In this document: positions 1 through 7,073 of the stretch, piece by piece
Numbering within the stretch: the first letter of the stretch is position 1
Layout of the letters: each line of letters begins with the position of its first letter
Assembly: GCA_028713995.1 (NCBI GenBank)
Contig: JAQTNF010000041.1
Location: 1-36,044, forward strand
From: Deltaproteobacteria bacterium
GTDB lineage: Bacteria; Myxococcota_A; Polyangia; JAAYKL01
DNA: 36,044 bases
Direction of reading: 5' to 3'
Notes under the pieces: model-generated
The model's input: only the letters and a program-made list of their open reading frames with translations
The model's database searches: none
What the model was told of the DNA's origin: nothing
Position numbers and translations under genes: made by a program

Positions 1-57
1 CGACGGCGGCAGCAGGTACCGCTGCGTCGGCGTCCACTCCCGGTAGCTCTTCGTCAT
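1..57 (-). CDS. Probable IS1182-family transposase, N-terminal fragment cut by window edge
   Basis: Only the first 19 codons lie in the window: an ATG on the minus strand at 57, reading MTKSYREWTPTQRYLLPPS, open to the edge. The pattern 'Y-x-x-W/Y-x-P-x-Q-x-x-L-L-P-P-S' near the N-terminus resembles the opening of IS1182-type DDE transposases, which usually continue into a 'W-L-P-x-x-H-L' motif outside this window. The assignment rests on this short N-terminal match alone. No terminal inverted repeat could be fixed between here and the DUF202 gene. It could be a complete element, a remnant, or an unrelated gene with a chance match. Confidence 0.5.
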   Translation of the reverse strand, partial: MTKSYREWTPTQRYLLPPS

Positions 58-122
58 GCCGGGATCTTCGCACTCGGCTTCAGGTTTGTCGATCTTGCGG
101 AGCGTCTATGCGCAACAGACTC

Positions 123-494
123 CTAGCGCAGGCCGTTGACCACGTAGACAGTGAGACCTATCCCCAGGACGGCCAGCACCACGTTGGTGGCGACCGCGAG
201 GTTCACCCAGTAGCCGGAAGGGATCTCGTTCGGCTTCAGGCTCCTCACGAACAGGCGGTACTGCACGGTGGCGAGCGCGGCGGTCAGGGTCCCGAGCGCG
301 ATGAAGGCGAGCCCGACCCATAGGGACACGCCCCTGTAGGGCGGCCGCACCTGCGCCGCGGCGAGCATCTGGAGGAAGAGACCGAAACGTTCGATGAGGA
401 AGCCGAAGCCCATCAGGGCCAGGCTCGTCCGGCTCCAGGCGAGCAAGGTGCGTTCGGCCGCGAAGAGGACCCGGGGATCTTGCAAGTCCGACAT
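123..494 (-). CDS. DUF202 (YidH-type) small inner-membrane protein
   Basis: This 123-residue protein has the DUF202 layout. A cytoplasmic N-terminus 'DPRVLFAAERTLLAWSRTSLAL' carries the family's 'ERT-LAW-R-SLAL' motif. Three membrane segments follow, at about residues 22-45, 56-78 and 98-120, with a basic loop between the second and third. The start at 494 is set by a GGAGG Shine-Dalgarno 3 to 8 bases upstream; the frame stays open further upstream but without recognisable protein. The biochemical role of the family is unknown. It is divergent from ridA, with 135 bp between the two starts. The minus-strand upstream region contains an AT-rich CGTATTTTT stretch that may hold its promoter. Confidence 0.85.
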   Translation of the reverse strand: MSDLQDPRVLFAAERTLLAWSRTSLALMGFGFLIERFGLFLQMLAAAQVRPPYRGVSLWVGLAFIALGTLTAALATVQYRLFVRSLKPNEIPSGYWVNLAVATNVVLAVLGIGLTVYVVNGLR

Positions 495-570
495 CGTGTG
501 CCTCCGATCCGCACGAAAAATACGTTTGTTTCGAGCCGGTGTCCACGTGGTCCCACCCTCGCGCCCCCCG

Positions 571-610
571 CCCTTTGCACCCTCGCGCTCCTCGACTATC
601 CTTGGGAGCA
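571..610 (+). promoter_or_regulatory. Promoter of ridA, copy A of a 40-bp repeated promoter
   Basis: A -35-like TTGCAC at 575-580 is separated by 16 bases from a -10-like TATCCT at 597-602, which puts the transcription start near 609-610, 20 bases before the ridA ATG. The block is a near-exact copy of 7034-7073: 37 of 40 positions match, with differences at 580, 603 and 607. The identity covers the spacer as well as the hexamers, so this is more than two promoters sharing a consensus. Confidence 0.6.
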
Positions 611-629
611 CGGAAGGAGCCTTCTGAAC

Positions 630-1013
630 ATGGACAAGACGATCATCTCCACGTCCGATGCGCCGCGCGCCATCGGTCCTTACTCCCAGGCCGTGAAGGC
701 CGGCAATCTGCTCTTCGTGTCGGGCTGTCTCGGTCTCGCCCCGGCGACCTCCAGGATGGTCGACGGCGGCGTGACGGCACAGGCCGCGCGGGCGCTCGAC
801 AACCTCGCGGCCATCCTGGCGGCGGCCGGCGCGCGAACGGCGAACGTGGTGAAGACGACCATCTTCCTCGCGAGCATGGCCGACTTCGCGGAGGTCAACC
901 GGATCTACGGTGAGCGCTTCCCCGAGGCCCCGCCGGCCCGCTCCACCGTGGAGGTCGCGGGGCTTCCCCTGGGTGCGCTCGTCGAGATCGAAGCCGTTGC
1001 CCTGCTCGCTTGA
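630..1013 (+). CDS. ridA: RidA family enamine/imine deaminase
   Basis: This 127-residue protein matches the RidA (YjgF/YER057c/UK114) family over its full length. Visible motifs are 'IGPYSQAVKAGNLLFVSGCLGL' at the N-terminus and 'PPARSTVEVAGLPLGALVEIEAVAL' at the C-terminus; the second carries the Arg that binds the substrate carboxylate and the Glu typical of active members. RidA enzymes hydrolyse reactive 2-aminoacrylate and related enamines made by PLP enzymes, releasing ammonia and the keto acid, and so protect PLP enzymes in the cytosol. The family works as a trimer. The start is supported by GGAAGGA at 612-618. A PLP lyase that could make such enamines lies downstream at 5834-7015 and shares no operon with it, although the intervening genes are on the same strand. 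Confidence 0.92.
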   Translation: MDKTIISTSDAPRAIGPYSQAVKAGNLLFVSGCLGLAPATSRMVDGGVTAQAARALDNLAAILAAAGARTANVVKTTIFLASMADFAEVNRIYGERFPEAPPARSTVEVAGLPLGALVEIEAVALLA

Positions 1014-1091
1014 CATCACCGGCCTCCCGCGAGGAGAAGAGGGGGGAACAACCCGGGGCAGCCGGGTCCAAGGAGCGCAGGGAAGAGGAGC

Positions 1092-1568
1092 ATGACCACG
1101 GCGCCGAAACAGTCGCGTAGAGCACACCGGCAGTTGTTGGCCGGTGCGGCGCGGGTGGGGCTGCTCGCCTACCTTGTCGTGTGGCTCAGCGCGGGGATCG
1201 CCATCCAGCTCCTTCACGTCCGGTCCGCGGATCACGGCCACAGGTATTGTCCCGAGCATCAGCAGGTCGAGGACGTCATTGCCGCCGGCGCCGGGGATGC
1301 GATCGCCCGGGGAACCCCTCGCGGCGTTTTCCGCGGCGAGCGCGCCCTCGTGCAGGACGAAGCGACGACCCCAAGGCAAGGCCATGTGGCCTGCACCTTC
1401 CTGAACGCGTCCTCGTCACGCAACCTCCTCTCCCCGGGCGGGAGTCAATGCGCTGCGATTTTCAAAGAGCCGCCGGCGCCTGCCTCCGCGGTTTCCAAGG
1501 CGATTGCCGCATCCTGCCCGCTCCTCCTCATCGCGCCCAAGCACTCGCCTCCTCCGGCGTCCTGCTAG
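1092..1568 (+). CDS. Small membrane-anchored His/Cys-containing protein at the head of the zinc-uptake cluster
   Basis: This 158-residue protein is not recognised as a named family. It starts at an ATG with a purine-rich GGAAGAGGAG just upstream. A basic N-terminus (residues 1-13) leads into one hydrophobic segment (about 17-41) that would anchor or export it. Directly after that is a metal-ligand-rich stretch, 'HVRSADHGHRYCPEHQQVED', with four His and one Cys. The rest is low in order, with scattered Cys and a final Cys. Position, direction and ligand content suggest a periplasmic metal-binding accessory of the ZnuABC system. That role is inference; the reading frame itself is supported by the start signal and by continuity with the cluster. 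Confidence 0.6.
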   Translation: MTTAPKQSRRAHRQLLAGAARVGLLAYLVVWLSAGIAIQLLHVRSADHGHRYCPEHQQVEDVIAAGAGDAIARGTPRGVFRGERALVQDEATTPRQGHVACTFLNASSSRNLLSPGGSQCAAIFKEPPAPASAVSKAIAASCPLLLIAPKHSPPPASC

Positions 1569-1671
1569 GACAATCCACGTCATCAGCGAAGTGATTGGGC
1601 TCCGTGTGCGCCCGGGAAGGGCGCGCGGGCGATGTTCCGCCGCGCGAGCGGCGGAGGGAGGAATATGAACA

Positions 1672-2838
1672 ATGGTCCGCAATCCAGCGCTCCTCGCGAG
1701 CGTGGCGATGCTCCTCATTGCGAGGCAGGCTCTCGGGCAGGAGACGCCCGGCTCCATCCCCATCGACACCGTGCAACCGATCGTGTTGCCCATTGCCAAG
1801 CTCAACCCGGACATGAGCTTCATTCTCGACGTGGGCGGCGCCTGGTTCCGCAAGGCCGATCACCTGCAGCAGGGCGGCCACGCCATCGACGACAACGGCA
1901 TCGCGATCCAAGGGCTCGAGTTGGCCGCGTCGGCCTCGGTGGATCCGTACTTCCGGTTCGATCTCAACTTCCAGCTCACGGAAGCCGAGATCGAGGAGGC
2001 CTACCTGACCACGCTCGCGCTGCCGGGGAACATGCAGATCCGCGCCGGTCTGATGAACGCCACGTTCGGCCGCGAGAACTCCATGCACCTGCACGTGTGG
2101 AACTTCGCCAACCCGCCGCTTGCGCACACGCGCTTCATGGGCGAGGAGCACCTGCGCGGCCCGGGCGTGGAGCTGTCGGCGCTCATGCCCTTGCCCTGGT
2201 ACCTGAACCTGATCGGGCAGGCGCTCTCCACCACCGAGGAGCTGGGTTTCAGCTCAGCGAGCTTCGCCGCGAGCGAGATGACCGGCTCGGGGCGCATCAA
2301 CGGGCTTGAGGACTTCCTCTACATCCTGCGCATGGAGAACTTCTTCGAGCTCTCGAGGGACTGGTCGCTGCTCGTGGGTTTGAGCGAGGGATTGGGCCAG
2401 GGTCCGTACCGGCCGAGCGGCAGGGCGTACCTTCACGGCGGCGACCTGTACCTGAAGTGGCGGCCGATCTCGACGGGCGAGGGCGAGTACGCCCTCTCGC
2501 TCACCCTCGAGTACGTGCTGCGCGACGAGCCAACGGAGGAGGGACGCTTGCGCGACCATGGCGGCTACGCGGAGCTCGACATCCTCACCACCAACCGCTG
2601 GATGACCGGGCTCCGGTTCGACACCACCGACCTGTGGACCGGGACGTCCACCGACGTCGACGAGGTCCCGGGCTGGCAGCGGCGCGGGTGCGCGTCGCTG
2701 ACCTTCATGCCGACCCATTTCTCCAAGCTGCGCCTGCAAGGGGACCTCGTGCGCGACCAGGCCCGCGACGGGTGGGGCTACGCGATCTTCCTGCAGGCCG
2801 AGGTCAGCGCCGGCGAGCACGGCGCACACAAGTTCTGA
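1672..2838 (+). CDS. Outer-membrane beta-barrel protein of the zinc-uptake cluster
   Basis: The 388-residue product begins with a signal peptide (residues 1 to about 22, ending near 'ARQALGQE'). Alternating hydrophobic/polar strands follow, as in porin-like barrels, for example 'MSFILDVGGAWF', 'YFRFDLNFQLTEAEIEEAYLTT', 'MQIRAGLMNATFG' and 'YALSLTLEYVLRDE'. The Gly-rich 'IRAGLMNATFGREN' region resembles phosphate-selective-porin-like or zinc-regulated barrel proteins. A His-rich strand region 'MHLHVWNFANPPLAHTRF' could contact metal. There is no plug domain or TonB box, so it is probably a TonB-independent channel. GGAGGGAGG precedes the ATG by about 10 bases. It lies 14 bases upstream of znuA, which suggests it carries zinc or a zinc chelate across the outer membrane. 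Confidence 0.75.
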   Translation: MVRNPALLASVAMLLIARQALGQETPGSIPIDTVQPIVLPIAKLNPDMSFILDVGGAWFRKADHLQQGGHAIDDNGIAIQGLELAASASVDPYFRFDLNFQLTEAEIEEAYLTTLALPGNMQIRAGLMNATFGRENSMHLHVWNFANPPLAHTRFMGEEHLRGPGVELSALMPLPWYLNLIGQALSTTEELGFSSASFAASEMTGSGRINGLEDFLYILRMENFFELSRDWSLLVGLSEGLGQGPYRPSGRAYLHGGDLYLKWRPISTGEGEYALSLTLEYVLRDEPTEEGRLRDHGGYAELDILTTNRWMTGLRFDTTDLWTGTSTDVDEVPGWQRRGCASLTFMPTHFSKLRLQGDLVRDQARDGWGYAIFLQAEVSAGEHGAHKF

Positions 2839-2852
2839 AAGGAGCTTCAGCC

Positions 2853-3770
2853 ATGGAATGTCATCGATTGTTCAAGTTCGTCGTTGCATCGCTGCTGGGC
2901 ATGTGCTGCTGGCTCGGTGCATCAGGCGCTGAGGCCAGGCTCCGCGTGGTGGGCACGCTGCCGGATTTCGCAGCCATCGCCACCGAGCTCGGCGGCGATC
3001 GGGTGGAGGCCGAGTCGCTCATCTTGGGGACCGAGGACCCGCACTTCGTGGACGCGAAGCCCTCCCACATCCTGCGCGTCAACCGGGCCGACCTGCTCAT
3101 CTGCATCGGCATGGGGCTCGAATCGGGCTGGCTTCCGGTGCTGCTCACGCAGGCGCGCAACGGGAACGTGCAGGTGGGCGCGCCGGGCTACCTCGACGCA
3201 TCCCAGTTCGTCCGGGTGAAGGACATTCCGGCCAAGTCGGACCGCGCCATGGGCGACGTCCACGGCGGCGGCAACCCGCACTACTACGTGTCGCCTCCGG
3301 AGATGCTCGGGGTCTCGGAGGCCATCTACCACAAGCTCGTACAGCTCGATCCGGCCGGCCGGGCCGGGTACGACGGCCGCTGGCAGGCCTTCTCGAAGAA
3401 GTACCGACAGAAGATGGCGCAGTGGAAGGCCGCGCTCGCCCCGCTCGCGGGCAGCAAGGTCGTCGAGTACCACAGGAGCTGGGTCTACCTCCTCGACTGG
3501 GCGGGGTTCACCTCGGTCGGCGCGCTCGAGCCCAAGCCCGGGATCCCGCCCTCGCCCGGCCACGTCACCGAGCTCCTGATGCAGGTCAAGGACCAGCACG
3601 TGCGCTTCGTCTTCCGCGAGGTCTACCACTCCGACAGCCTGTCGCAGGTGTTCGCAAGCAAAGCGGGCGCCAGGCTTCTCGACCTGCCGACCATGGTCGG
3701 CGCCGAGCCGGGCATCAGGACGATCTGGGACAAGTGGGACCGCATCGTGCAGATGCTGACGGCGGGATGA
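2853..3770 (+). CDS. znuA: ZnuA-like zinc ABC-transporter substrate-binding protein
   Basis: This 305-residue periplasmic binding protein of the cluster A-I (ZnuA/TroA) type captures Zn(II) and hands it to ZnuB. It has a signal peptide (about 1-28). The expected ligand sites are visible: His in 'GTEDPHFVDAKPS', His in 'GGGNPHYYVSP', His in 'VVEYHRSWVYL', and an acidic residue late in the protein ('FREVYHSDS' region). The His-rich mobile loop of Gram-negative ZnuA proteins is reduced here to the short 'DVHGGGNPH', as in TroA/MntC-like proteins, so manganese or iron specificity cannot be fully excluded. AAAGGAGC lies 7 bases before the ATG. The next gene, the ATPase, begins 14 bases after the stop. 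Confidence 0.88.
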   Translation: MECHRLFKFVVASLLGMCCWLGASGAEARLRVVGTLPDFAAIATELGGDRVEAESLILGTEDPHFVDAKPSHILRVNRADLLICIGMGLESGWLPVLLTQARNGNVQVGAPGYLDASQFVRVKDIPAKSDRAMGDVHGGGNPHYYVSPPEMLGVSEAIYHKLVQLDPAGRAGYDGRWQAFSKKYRQKMAQWKAALAPLAGSKVVEYHRSWVYLLDWAGFTSVGALEPKPGIPPSPGHVTELLMQVKDQHVRFVFREVYHSDSLSQVFASKAGARLLDLPTMVGAEPGIRTIWDKWDRIVQMLTAG

Positions 3771-3784
3771 TTGCGAGGTGACGC

Positions 3785-4540
3785 ATGGGCGACGTGTTGA
3801 TCAGGCTCGACGAGGTGAGCATCGGTTACGGGCGGCCGCTGATGCGCCCGATCGACCTTGAGATCCGGCGAGGAGAGTTCTGGGGCGTGGTCGGTCCCAA
3901 CGGAGCGGGCAAGACCACGCTCGCGAGGACCATCCTCGGGCTCCTCGATCCGGTCGGCGGCCGGGTCGACGTGCGCGCCAAGGGCCTGCGGTACAGCTAC
4001 ACGCCGCAGCGCCACCGGCTCAGCGCGAGCTACCCCGTGTCCGCGTTCGAGGTGGTGCTCATGGGGCGGACCGCGTACCTGCCCGTGGGCCGCCGCCCGG
4101 GTCCCGACGACCGGAAGCGCGCCACCGAGGAGCTCGCGCGCCTCGACATGGCCGAGCACGGCAAGGCCCTGTTCCGCTCCCTGTCGGGCGGCCAGCAGCA
4201 GCGCGTGCTGTTCGCCCGGGCCCTGGCCGTGGATCCGGACGTCCTGGTCCTCGACGAGCCGGCCGAGGGCATGGACCTCCTCGGCACGAGCGACATCCTG
4301 CGCTTCCTGCGCCGGCTGAACGCGGACGGGCGCATGGCGGTGCTGATGATCAGCCACCGCATCGACCACGTGATCGACACCGTGGATCACCTCTGCATCA
4401 TCAACAAGGACTCTGACACGTTCGAGGCCGGGCCCGTCGCGACGATCGCCTCGCCCGAGAGGCTGAGCAGCCTGTACGGCCGCCCGATCACGACCCGCGT
4501 GCACGACGGCAGGACGCACGTCGAGCTCAAGGAGGTCTGA
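3785..4540 (+). CDS. znuC: ZnuC-like zinc ABC-transporter ATPase
   Basis: The 251-residue cytoplasmic ATPase carries all ABC motifs: Walker A 'GPNGAGKTT' (about 37-45), signature 'LSGGQQQR', Walker B 'VLVLDEPAEGMD', and an H-loop His in 'LMISHR'. It energises zinc import through ZnuB. It is shorter than enteric ZnuC at the C-terminus but of normal length for metal-type importers. GAGGTGA lies just before the ATG, and the stop codon abuts the znuB start with no spacer, so the two are almost certainly cotranscribed and coupled. Confidence 0.9.
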   Translation: MGDVLIRLDEVSIGYGRPLMRPIDLEIRRGEFWGVVGPNGAGKTTLARTILGLLDPVGGRVDVRAKGLRYSYTPQRHRLSASYPVSAFEVVLMGRTAYLPVGRRPGPDDRKRATEELARLDMAEHGKALFRSLSGGQQQRVLFARALAVDPDVLVLDEPAEGMDLLGTSDILRFLRRLNADGRMAVLMISHRIDHVIDTVDHLCIINKDSDTFEAGPVATIASPERLSSLYGRPITTRVHDGRTHVELKEV

Positions 4541-5386
4541 ATGCCCGCGGATATCGGTTTCTGGGCAAGCTCGTTCGTGTGGCGCGACGCCATGATCGTC
4601 GCGGTCCTCTCCGCGTCGGCGCTCGCCTACCTCGGCGTGTGGGTCGTCCTCAAGAGGGCGGTCTACGTGCCGCTGGCCCTGTCGCAGGTGTCCTCGGCGG
4701 GCGTGGTCCTCGCGTTCCTGATCGGAGCGTGGTTGGGCGTCGACGAGCACGACCGGCACGGTCTCGGAATGCTCTTCGATCCGTCGTGGATGTCGCTCCT
4801 GTTCGCGCTGCTCACCGCCTTCTGGTTCGCGAGGCCGCGTGGCGAGAGCTCCAACGCGGTGGTCGTGGCCTATCTCCTCGGGAGCGCGGCCGTGCTGGTG
4901 CTGGGCGGGTTCGTCCGCCAGGACCTGCACGACGTGCAGAGCGTGCTCTTCGGCAATGCGGTGCTCGTCGACACGATCCAGATTCTCTACGTCGGCGTGG
5001 CGGCCCTTGTCGCCGCGCTCGTCCACGCGCTCATGCACCGCCGCTTCCTGTTCGTGTCGTTCGACCCGGACGCGGCGGGCGCGGCCGGGCTCGGGCCCTT
5101 TCGAGTGGAGGTGGCGCTCTACGCGACCTTCGCGCTCATGATCTCGGTCGCGACCAGGGCGATCGGCGCGCTGCCCGCGTTCGGCCTCATGGTGCTGCCC
5201 GCGCTGACCGGCCTGCACCTCGGCCGCAGCATGCGCGCCGCCTTCGCGATCTCGGTCGCGAGCGGCGTGCTCGCCGCGGGCTTCGGGTACTACGCCTCAT
5301 TCGTGCTCGGGCTGCCGACCGGCGCGTCGATGGTCGCGCTGGCCGGGCTCGTCCATCTGGGATCGCTGGTCGCAAGGCGCGCCTGA
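4541..5386 (+). CDS. znuB: ZnuB-like zinc ABC-transporter permease
   Basis: This 281-residue polytopic protein of the ABC-3 permease family has about seven or eight hydrophobic segments spread over its whole length. Family motifs include 'VLKRAVYVPLALSQVSSAGVVLAFLIG' near the N-terminus and 'GALPAFGLMVLPALTGLHLGRSMR' in the second half; the latter is the conserved region around the coupling helix. A Gly/Ala-rich helix near the C-terminus ends the protein. It forms the membrane channel of the importer, probably as a homodimer with ZnuC dimers. The ATG directly follows the znuC stop, and GGAGG sits in the end of znuC. The uptake cluster ends here; a separate promoter follows at 5392. Confidence 0.9.
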   Translation: MPADIGFWASSFVWRDAMIVAVLSASALAYLGVWVVLKRAVYVPLALSQVSSAGVVLAFLIGAWLGVDEHDRHGLGMLFDPSWMSLLFALLTAFWFARPRGESSNAVVVAYLLGSAAVLVLGGFVRQDLHDVQSVLFGNAVLVDTIQILYVGVAALVAALVHALMHRRFLFVSFDPDAAGAAGLGPFRVEVALYATFALMISVATRAIGALPAFGLMVLPALTGLHLGRSMRAAFAISVASGVLAAGFGYYASFVLGLPTGASMVALAGLVHLGSLVARRA

Positions 5387-5391
5387 CGCTC

Positions 5392-5419
5392 TTGACAGTT
5401 ATGAGCATATGCTCATAAT
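5392..5419 (+). promoter_or_regulatory. Sigma-70 promoter of the DUF134-MGL operon
   Basis: A perfect -35 TTGACA (5392-5397) is followed after 16 bases by CATAAT (5414-5419), which is 5 of 6 from the -10 consensus. It is the strongest-looking promoter in this GC-rich window. A palindrome (separate entry) fills the spacer and overlaps the -10, so a bound protein would block polymerase. Confidence 0.7.
5399..5418. promoter_or_regulatory. Perfect 20-bp palindromic operator
   Basis: TTATGAGCATATGCTCATAA is a perfect inverted repeat with no central spacer, in AT-richer sequence than its surroundings. It covers the last 15 bases of the promoter spacer and five bases of the -10 hexamer, the classic layout for a repressor site. 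The adjacent DUF134 gene encodes a helix-turn-helix protein, so autoregulation is the simplest reading. No second copy was seen in the window, including upstream of the zinc cluster. Confidence 0.65.
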
Positions 5420-5438
5420 GGCGGCGGAGGTGCCGAGC

Positions 5439-5837
5439 GTGCCCAGGCCGCCATGCTGCCGCCGGGTTTCCGGCAAGCCGATCGCGTCGGTGTTCAGGCC
5501 CGCGGGGATTCCCGCGTGCAAGGTCGAGCACGTGACCGTGACCCTCGACGAGTTCGAGGCGCTGCGCCTGGCCGACACGGAAAACCTTTACCAGGAGGCG
5601 GCGGCCGTGCGCATGCGCGTGTCGCGCGCGACCTTCGGCCGGATCCTGGAAGCCGCGCACCGCAAGATCGCCGACGCTCTCGTCCACGGCAAGCTCCTCA
5701 AGATCGAGGGTGGCCCGGTCCACCAGGACGTCGACCCGGCGTTCTCGTGCCCGCACTGCTCGGCCATGTCGAGCGGGAAGCGGACGTGCCCTCATTGCGA
5801 ACCCGACGAAGGAGCCCGCAAGGGAAGGAAGACATGA
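5439..5837 (+). CDS. DUF134 family HTH regulator with C-terminal zinc knuckle
   Basis: The 132-residue protein matches DUF134: an N-terminal 'PRPPCCRRV', then 'VTVTLDEFEALRLADTENLYQEAAAVRMRVSRATFGRILEAAHRKIADALVHGKLLKIEGG', which is the family's sigma-region-4-like helix-turn-helix followed by its 'G-K-x-L-x-I-E-G-G' end. After that comes an extra tail with CPHC-(9 residues)-CPHC, a likely zinc knuckle. I chose the GTG at 5439 because GGAGG (5426-5430) lies 8 bases upstream and the product then begins like its family (M-P-R-P). In-frame ATGs at 5409 and 5418 fall in the promoter palindrome. The role is probably transcriptional repression of its own operon. Location after znuACB and the zinc knuckle suggest metal or thiol sensing, which is inference. 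Confidence 0.82.
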   Translation: MPRPPCCRRVSGKPIASVFRPAGIPACKVEHVTVTLDEFEALRLADTENLYQEAAAVRMRVSRATFGRILEAAHRKIADALVHGKLLKIEGGPVHQDVDPAFSCPHCSAMSSGKRTCPHCEPDEGARKGRKT

Positions 5838-7015
5838 AGGCTGGAGCAAGGGGGTTCGATTCGAAGCTCGTACACTCGGGCGCGCAGGATGACGCCCATG
5901 GCAGCGTCGTGACGCCCATCTACCAGACGTCCACGTTCGCCTTCGAGAGCGCCGCGCACGGCGCGGAGTGCTTTGCGGGCAAGACCGACGGGTACATCTA
6001 TACGCGCCTGGGCAACCCGACGATCCGGGCGCTCGAGGACTGCGTCGCCGCTCTCGAGGAGGGATGCGGGGCCGTCGCCACGAGCTCCGGCATGGGGGCC
6101 GTCACCACAGCCTACCTCGCCCTGCTGAAGGGCGGCGATCACGTCGTCAGCACCGCGTCGGTCTATGGTCCGTCGCGCATCCTGATGGAAGGGCACCTCG
6201 CCGGGTTCGGCGTGGCCTCAACCTACGCGGACACATCCGATCTCGATGCCATGCGCCACGCGCTGCGGCCCGAGACACGCATGGTCTACGTCGAGACGCC
6301 CTCCAACCCGCTCATGCAGATCACGGATCTGTTCGCCGCAGCCGAGCTCGCGCACGCGAATGGCGCGTTGCTCGTGGTGGACAGCACGTTCGCGTCGCCG
6401 TACCTGCAACGGCCACTCGCCCTCGGCGCGGACGTGGTGCTGCACTCGGTGACCAAGTTCATCAACGGTCACGCGGACGTGGTGGGCGGCATTCTGGCCG
6501 CCCGCGACGCGAGCCTGCTGCAGAAGCTGCGAAAGATGATGACCCTGACCGGGTGCAACATGGATCCGCACCAGGCGTTCCTGGTCCACCGCGGATTGAA
6601 GACGCTCTCCTTGCGCATGGAGCGCGCGCAGGCCACGGCCGGCCGCGTCGCACACTGGCTCGAGGCGCGTCCCGAGGTGGATTGGGTGCGCTACATCGGC
6701 CTGCCGAGCCACCCGCAGCACGAGCTCGCGGCGCGGCAGATGAGCGGCCCGGGCGCGATGATCAGCTTCGAGCTCAAAGGTGGGCTTGCGGCTGGCGAAA
6801 GCCTCATGAACCGCGTGAAGCTCGCCACGCTCGCCGTCTCGCTCGGCGGCGTCGAGACGCTCATCGAGCACCCCGCGTCGATGACGCACTCCGGGGTCGC
6901 GCCCAAGGAGCGCGCGCAAGCGGGCATCAGCGACGGTCTCGTCCGCCTGTCCGTGGGCATCGAGGACGCCGACGACCTCGTCGAGGATCTGCGGCAGGCC
7001 CTCGAGCCTGCTTGA
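5834..7015 (+). CDS. Methionine gamma-lyase-like Cys/Met metabolism PLP enzyme
   Basis: This 393-residue fold-type I PLP enzyme belongs to the Cys/Met metabolism family. The PLP Lys is K208 in 'SVTKFINGHADVVGG'; D183 in 'LLVVDSTFASPYLQ' and 'YTRLGNPT' (R58) form the cofactor site. Its C-terminus 'HPASMTHSGVAPKERAQAGISDGLVRLSVGIEDADDL' is closest to methionine gamma-lyases, which split methionine to methanethiol, ammonia and 2-oxobutyrate. However, the active-site Cys of classical MGL (in 'YGC') is Pro113 here ('YGPS'), so the substrate could instead be cystathionine, homocysteine or an O-acyl-homoserine. The ATG overlaps the DUF134 stop (ATGA), showing translational coupling. GGAAGGAAG precedes it. 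Confidence 0.85.
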   Translation: MKAGARGFDSKLVHSGAQDDAHGSVVTPIYQTSTFAFESAAHGAECFAGKTDGYIYTRLGNPTIRALEDCVAALEEGCGAVATSSGMGAVTTAYLALLKGGDHVVSTASVYGPSRILMEGHLAGFGVASTYADTSDLDAMRHALRPETRMVYVETPSNPLMQITDLFAAAELAHANGALLVVDSTFASPYLQRPLALGADVVLHSVTKFINGHADVVGGILAARDASLLQKLRKMMTLTGCNMDPHQAFLVHRGLKTLSLRMERAQATAGRVAHWLEARPEVDWVRYIGLPSHPQHELAARQMSGPGAMISFELKGGLAAGESLMNRVKLATLAVSLGGVETLIEHPASMTHSGVAPKERAQAGISDGLVRLSVGIEDADDLVEDLRQALEPA

Positions 7016-7033
7016 AAAGCCGGCGTCGCGCCA

Positions 7034-7073
7034 CCCTTTGCAACCTCGCGCTCCTCGACTATCCTGGGGCGCA
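7034..7073 (+). promoter_or_regulatory. Promoter of the PAS histidine kinase, copy B; leaderless
   Basis: TTGCAA (7038-7043), a 16-base spacer and TATCCT (7060-7065) match the promoter in front of ridA at 37 of 40 positions. The first base of the kinase ATG, A7073, aligns with the expected transcription start, so the mRNA would have no 5' leader. No Shine-Dalgarno is visible, which agrees with leaderless translation. Confidence 0.55.

Noticed and set aside
1051-1067. Small hairpin ACCCGG/CCGGGT after ridA as a terminator
   Set aside because: The stem is only six pairs and no T-run follows; in GC-rich DNA such stems are frequent by chance.
3623-5218. A 531-codon minus-strand open frame across znuC and znuB
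   Set aside because: It lies antisense to genes with clear ABC motifs and reads as Arg/His/Glu-rich low-complexity sequence, as expected of a GC-bias shadow.
5409-5438. ATG codons at 5409 and 5418 as the DUF134 start
   Set aside because: Both lie within or at the edge of the promoter palindrome and upstream of the GGAGG site; the GTG at 5439 fits the site and the family's N-terminus.
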